From assembly GCA_050944015.1 (NCBI GenBank), contig JBMNQG010000032.1, forward strand, positions 1 through 23,869: DNA of 23,869 nt, in the 5' to 3' direction. The notes beneath the pieces were generated by a model, which was given only the letters and a program-made list of their open reading frames with translations, searched no databases and was not told the DNA's origin. Positions 20,476-23,869 of the stretch are shown here, in pieces. Numbering within the stretch: the first letter of the stretch is position 1; every line of letters begins with the position of its first letter. The position numbers and the translations under genes are program-made. The stretch is from DUOX01 sp050944015. GTDB taxonomy: Bacteria; Bacillota; Clostridia; Oscillospirales; Oscillospiraceae.

Positions 20476-22335
20476 TTGAGCATTCTGCGCAAAATCTTCT
20501 TTTACACGCCGGAAAGTGCGGGAGAGAAGCGGACTTTGTTCCGCTTCCTGCACTGGACGGTAAACATACTGGCCCTGCTGCTGTGGTCGGGGGGCCTCGG
20601 GCTTCTTAGCCTTTATTTTGCTGCAGCGGGGAAGGTGTATACCATCCCCCTTTGCATTTCTTATGTGCGGTTGCCCCTCATACTCTTGCTGAATCTTCTG
20701 CCCGTGCTCATGCTGACGCTGCTGTTATGGTTTGTATCCAACAGGCCGTGGATAGCGGTTATAGGCTCGGCGGTGCCGGTTCTGCTTTTGAGCTGGGTGA
20801 ACTATTTCAAGGTCCTGCTTCGCGGGGACGCCCTTTTCGCCACGGACATTAAGTATTTTTCCGAGGCGGCGGATATAAGCGAGGGCTACACCATCACCTT
20901 CAGCACGCCCATGATACTGACGGTGGTTTTGGTGCTGGTCTGCACCGTGGCGGCCTTCTTCCTGCTTAAGGCAAGGATCCGGCCCTGCGGCGTGCGTATC
21001 GCGGGGGCGGCGCTGGTCGTGCTTGTTTCCGCCCTGCTGCTGAAAACGGTGTATTTCAGCGACACTGTATATAAGAAGACCGACAACATCCCCAGAAACG
21101 AGTGGTTCCTCACCAAATGGTCGGAGACGGACAAGTATATATGCCGCGGGATGCTCTACCCCTTCATTCACAGCATAAAGAACGCCTCAGACCCGGCCCC
21201 GGAAGGATATACGAAAGAGAAGGCCAGGGAACTTCTGGCGCAGTATGATTACGACGATATTCCCGGGGACAAAAAGGTCAATATAATCAGCATTATGTTG
21301 GAGGCCTACTCCGACCTTACCAAGTTTGAGGGCATTAATTTCACCAACGACCCCTACGAGTTCTTCCGCCAGTTAAAAGCGGAAAGCTGCAGCGGCGAGA
21401 TCGTGACGAACATGTTCGCGGGAGGGACCAACGACACCGAGCGTGCCTTCATTACGGGATTTACCAGGCTGTACGAGTACAGAACCGGCATCTACACCTA
21501 CGCCACTTATTTTAAGGAGCAGGGCTATTACGTGGAAGGCGCACATCCCGGTTACGGCTGGTTCTATAACAGGCAAAATGTGAGCAGGTATTTCGGATTT
21601 GAAAACTACTATTTCCTTGAACAGAAATACGACGAGATGACCAAGGACGACGAGCCTTCCGACGAGGCATTTATTAACTTCCTTATAAGTCAGTTTGAAA
21701 ACAGGCCGAAAGACAAGCCCTATTTCAGTTTTAACGTGTCTTATCAGAATCACGGCCCCTATCCGGGGGACAAACTTAATTCTGATACCGAATACGCCAC
21801 AAGCGGCGGACTTTCCGAAGCGGGCTACAACATCTTAAACAACTACCTGCACGGCATTGCCAAAACGGACAGGGCGCTGCGCGCCCTGGTGGAGTATCTC
21901 CGGGAAACGGACGAGCCGGTTGTTCTGGTGGTATTCGGCGACCATAAGCCCTGGCTTGGCGACGGCTCATTTGTTTACCATGAGCTGGGCATAGACATCA
22001 GCAGGAGCGACGACCAGTCTTATTACAACTGCTACAACACCCCCTATATAATCTGGGCAAACGAGTCGGCAAAAAAGGTCCTTGGGAACGACTTTGTAGG
22101 CGACGGGGGCAGTTTTTCACCCAACTTCCTCATGAACAAGGTCTTTGAGCTCTGCTCCTGGGGCGGCCACGAGTTTATGAAGGCCTCCAACGAGCTTAGG
22201 GAGGTTGTGGATGTGGTAAGCTCCAACGGCGTTTACAGGGAAAACGGAAAGCTCACCTCCGAGCCATCCCCCGAGACTCGGGCCTTAATGGAAGATTTCC
22301 TGAAGATGCAGTACTATTGGCGCAAGGAGAGATAG
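20476..22335 (+). CDS. LTA synthase family membrane sulfatase-like enzyme
   Basis: Probably transfers glycerophosphate or a related phospho group to a cell-envelope glycolipid or glycan from phosphatidylglycerol. The 619-residue protein has about five membrane helices (near 28-50, 65-87, 92-110, 145-165, 176-193), then an extracytoplasmic alkaline-phosphatase/sulfatase-type domain with metal-site E276 in MLEAYSD, nucleophile T318 in GGTNDTE (LtaS has TSDAE), H426 in YQNHGPY and D489-H490 in FGDHKP. The start is TTG at 20476, just 2 bases after the glyS stop, with a distant AAAGGA inside glyS; this points to translational coupling, and no better start is visible before the first helix. The exact acceptor is unknown. 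PgsA encoded at 5974-6522 would supply the precursor lipid. Confidence 0.85.
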   Translation: MSILRKIFFYTPESAGEKRTLFRFLHWTVNILALLLWSGGLGLLSLYFAAAGKVYTIPLCISYVRLPLILLLNLLPVLMLTLLLWFVSNRPWIAVIGSAVPVLLLSWVNYFKVLLRGDALFATDIKYFSEAADISEGYTITFSTPMILTVVLVLVCTVAAFFLLKARIRPCGVRIAGAALVVLVSALLLKTVYFSDTVYKKTDNIPRNEWFLTKWSETDKYICRGMLYPFIHSIKNASDPAPEGYTKEKARELLAQYDYDDIPGDKKVNIISIMLEAYSDLTKFEGINFTNDPYEFFRQLKAESCSGEIVTNMFAGGTNDTERAFITGFTRLYEYRTGIYTYATYFKEQGYYVEGAHPGYGWFYNRQNVSRYFGFENYYFLEQKYDEMTKDDEPSDEAFINFLISQFENRPKDKPYFSFNVSYQNHGPYPGDKLNSDTEYATSGGLSEAGYNILNNYLHGIAKTDRALRALVEYLRETDEPVVLVVFGDHKPWLGDGSFVYHELGIDISRSDDQSYYNCYNTPYIIWANESAKKVLGNDFVGDGGSFSPNFLMNKVFELCSWGGHEFMKASNELREVVDVVSSNGVYRENGKLTSEPSPETRALMEDFLKMQYYWRKER

Positions 22336-22396
22336 CTCCCAGGATGAGGGAAGAGATGCCGAGAGGGCAAGTTCAGTCAGTTGTTTTGGAGGAAAA

Positions 22397-22732
22397 ATGG
22401 CCGGACAGGAATTCGTGAAAAAAATAGGGGCCGCCGGGTGCATACTGTTCCTGGTGTTGGCGATACTTGTTGCGGCTGTTTGCGTAACTGCCGGCAAGGA
22501 CCCGATACCCGGCTACGAGAGCCCGGAAACAGGGGAATACTATGCCCGGCACCTGGACGAGCTGGAAGCGGAGCTGGAGGCAAACGTCTTTCCCCGGCTG
22601 GAAGGCGTAATGGACAGCTATGTGGAGGACGGGCGGCTGGTTGTGGTGATAAGCCGGGACAACTTTGCCGTCAGCCGCGCCGCCATTTTGAGGTATTTCG
22701 ACAAGAGCCTGTTTGAGTTTGTTGAGGGCTGA
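22397..22732 (+). CDS. Small single-pass membrane protein, unknown function
   Basis: A 111-residue protein I do not recognise. It has a hydrophobic helix (about 10-32, GAAGCILFLVLAILVAAV), a Pro/Gly-rich turn, an acidic amphipathic stretch (EYYARHLDELEAELEANV, about 47-64) that could be a short coiled coil, and a compact C-terminal part with a VVVIS strand and FDKSLFEF. GGAGGAAAA before the ATG is a strong ribosome binding site, and codon use is like that of the neighbours, so it is very likely real. It lies 61 bases after the LTA-synthase-like gene and 84 bases before nadE on the same strand. The gap before it shows no promoter or terminator. Confidence 0.7.
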   Translation: MAGQEFVKKIGAAGCILFLVLAILVAAVCVTAGKDPIPGYESPETGEYYARHLDELEAELEANVFPRLEGVMDSYVEDGRLVVVISRDNFAVSRAAILRYFDKSLFEFVEG

Positions 22733-22816
22733 CGGTGCCATAAACCGCGCTGCCCGTGGCGCCAGCCCCCGCCGAGGAGCGGAAAATGCCAGCGTTTATG
22801 AAAGGAATGGCCTTAC
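22733..22816 (+). other. GC-rich gap before nadE
   Basis: CATAAAC (22739-22745) and GTTTATG (22794-22800) are complementary, and TGGCGCCA lies between them. A strong GAGGAG site precedes an ATG at 22786 that opens a 46-codon frame overlapping nadE out of phase. It might be a leader peptide, but I see no family resemblance. Confidence 0.25.
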
Positions 22817-23869
22817 ATGAAAGACGGATTTGTAAAGGTAGCTGCAGCCACCCCCTCCATCAGGGTGGCGGATACGGCCCACAACGCCGGGGCAATAATG
22901 AACCTGATGGCAAAGGCCGCCGTTGAAAGGGCAAAAATTCTGGTGCTGCCGGAGCTTTGCATTACGGGCTATACCTGCGGGGATTTGCTCCTGCAGGAGG
23001 CCCTGCTGGAGGACGCCCTGAAGGCCCTGGGGCGGATAGTAGAGGACTCCCGGGACTTGGACATGCTTATATTTGTGGGCCTGCCCGCGGAGGTGGACGG
23101 GGGGCTTTACAACTGCGCCGCCGCCGTTTGGAACGGCAGGCTCCTGGGGCTGGTGCCCAAGAGCAACCTGCCGAACTTCGCGGAATTTTACGAGAAGCGC
23201 TGGTTTGTCCCGGGCAGCCGGAAAGTGCGGGAAATACGCCTGGGCGAGCTGGGAAGCGTACCCTTTGGCACCGACCTTCTGTTTTGCCACGGAAGCCTGC
23301 CGGAGCTCTGCGTGGCGGCGGAAATCTGCGAGGACTTGTGGGTGCCCAATCCCCCCTCGTCCCGGCACGCCCTGGCGGGCGCAACGGTGATTGTGAACCT
23401 TTCCGCCAGCAACGAGGTTGTGACTAAGGACGAGTACCGCCGCGGGCTGATTATGGGCCAGAGCGCAAGGCTCTATTGCGGGTACGTCTACGCCTCCTCC
23501 GGGGACGGGGAATCCACTACGGACCTGGTATTCACAGGGGACCGCCTTATCTGCGAGAACGGGGAGCTGCTGGCCGAGAGCGGCGACACGGAAGGAATCA
23601 TTTTCAGCGAGCTTGACCTGGGTCGCCTGAGCGGCCAGCGCCGGAAGTCGGGCGTTTTCACCGGCGGCGAAGAGGGCTATGTAACTGTATACTGGGGCCG
23701 GGAACTGGAGGACACGCGCCTTACCCGGTATGTTTCCAGACTGCCCTTTGTGCCGGAGGATGTCAGGCAGAGGACGGCCCGCTGCGAGAAAATACTGAAG
23801 CTCCAAAGCCTGGGGCTGAAAAAACGCATTGAGCACTCCGGCGCAAGGCGCATGGTGCTGGGCGTGTCC
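22817..23869 (+). CDS. nadE: Glutamine-dependent NAD+ synthetase, N-terminal part (cut by window edge)
   Basis: Amidates deamido-NAD+ to NAD+ using glutamine nitrogen. The 351 visible codons cover the nitrilase-like glutaminase domain with its Glu-Lys-Cys triad: E46 in LPELCITGYT, K115 in VPKSNLPN and C171 in AAEICEDLW. The sequence ends in RRMVLGVS, immediately before the SGG-x-DS phosphate loop of the ligase domain, so the synthetase half lies beyond the edge. ATG 22817 is fixed by an in-frame stop 18 bases upstream and by AAAGGA 10 bases before it. It continues the same-strand cluster from buk. Confidence 0.93.
   Translation, partial: MKDGFVKVAAATPSIRVADTAHNAGAIMNLMAKAAVERAKILVLPELCITGYTCGDLLLQEALLEDALKALGRIVEDSRDLDMLIFVGLPAEVDGGLYNCAAAVWNGRLLGLVPKSNLPNFAEFYEKRWFVPGSRKVREIRLGELGSVPFGTDLLFCHGSLPELCVAAEICEDLWVPNPPSSRHALAGATVIVNLSASNEVVTKDEYRRGLIMGQSARLYCGYVYASSGDGESTTDLVFTGDRLICENGELLAESGDTEGIIFSELDLGRLSGQRRKSGVFTGGEEGYVTVYWGRELEDTRLTRYVSRLPFVPEDVRQRTARCEKILKLQSLGLKKRIEHSGARRMVLGVS

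Noticed and set aside
22796..23836. A 346-codon open frame on the minus strand
   Set aside because: Antisense to nadE, whose Glu-Lys-Cys triad is intact. The composition is typical of a shadow frame.

Overview
The window looks like chromosomal core DNA from a spore-forming, Gram-positive anaerobe of the class Clostridia, possibly Oscillospiraceae-like. The evidence is a dipicolinate synthase A gene (spore core), a butyrate kinase, a group II ECF vitamin transporter with a separate S component, a ClpE-type unfoldase, an LTA-synthase-like enzyme, lipoprotein signal peptides and strong GGAGG ribosome binding sites. Composition is moderately GC-rich by eye. There are no rRNA or tRNA genes, CRISPR arrays, insertion sequences, phage genes or integrases. 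The genus assignment is inference.

Layout. (1) 1-407, minus: N-terminal part of dpaA, divergent from a thyA-folA pair (579-1929, plus) that makes dTMP and recycles folate. (2) 1944-2009: two hairpins between the convergent folA and coaX genes. (3) 2018-3428, minus: panT-coaX, uptake and phosphorylation of pantothenate, the entry to CoA. (4) 3620-8414, minus: one transcript, DUF5711 protein - cvpA - pgsA - clpE-like unfoldase, tightly packed behind an extended -10 promoter. (5) 8635-12890, minus: rRNA-methyltransferase-like gene - ecfA1 - ecfA2 - ecfT - truA. EcfA1/A2/T is the shared energising module that PanT would use, so the two ECF parts lie about 6 kb apart. (6) 13203-14102, plus: an SGNH-hydrolase lipoprotein, convergent with (7) 14192-17600, minus: an amino-acid ABC transporter (binding lipoprotein, permease, ATPase) plus a second binding lipoprotein whose lobes are in circularly permuted order and which has its own promoter and a structured leader. 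(8) 17885 to the end, plus: butyrate kinase, glycyl-tRNA synthetase, LTA-synthase-like membrane enzyme, a small one-pass membrane protein, and the N-terminal glutaminase half of NAD+ synthetase, cut by the window edge.

The most unusual item is the permuted solute-binding lipoprotein at 14192-15001. Other points worth a look are two overlapping inverted repeats between the transporter and buk promoters (17685-17726), an inverted repeat enclosing the -35 box of the methyltransferase/ecf operon (12920-12946), a sigma-K-like promoter candidate for dpaA embedded in the thyA promoter, and the placement of a ClpE-like unfoldase at the end of a membrane/phospholipid operon. Most of the window is ordinary housekeeping sequence; no defence island or biosynthetic cluster was seen.
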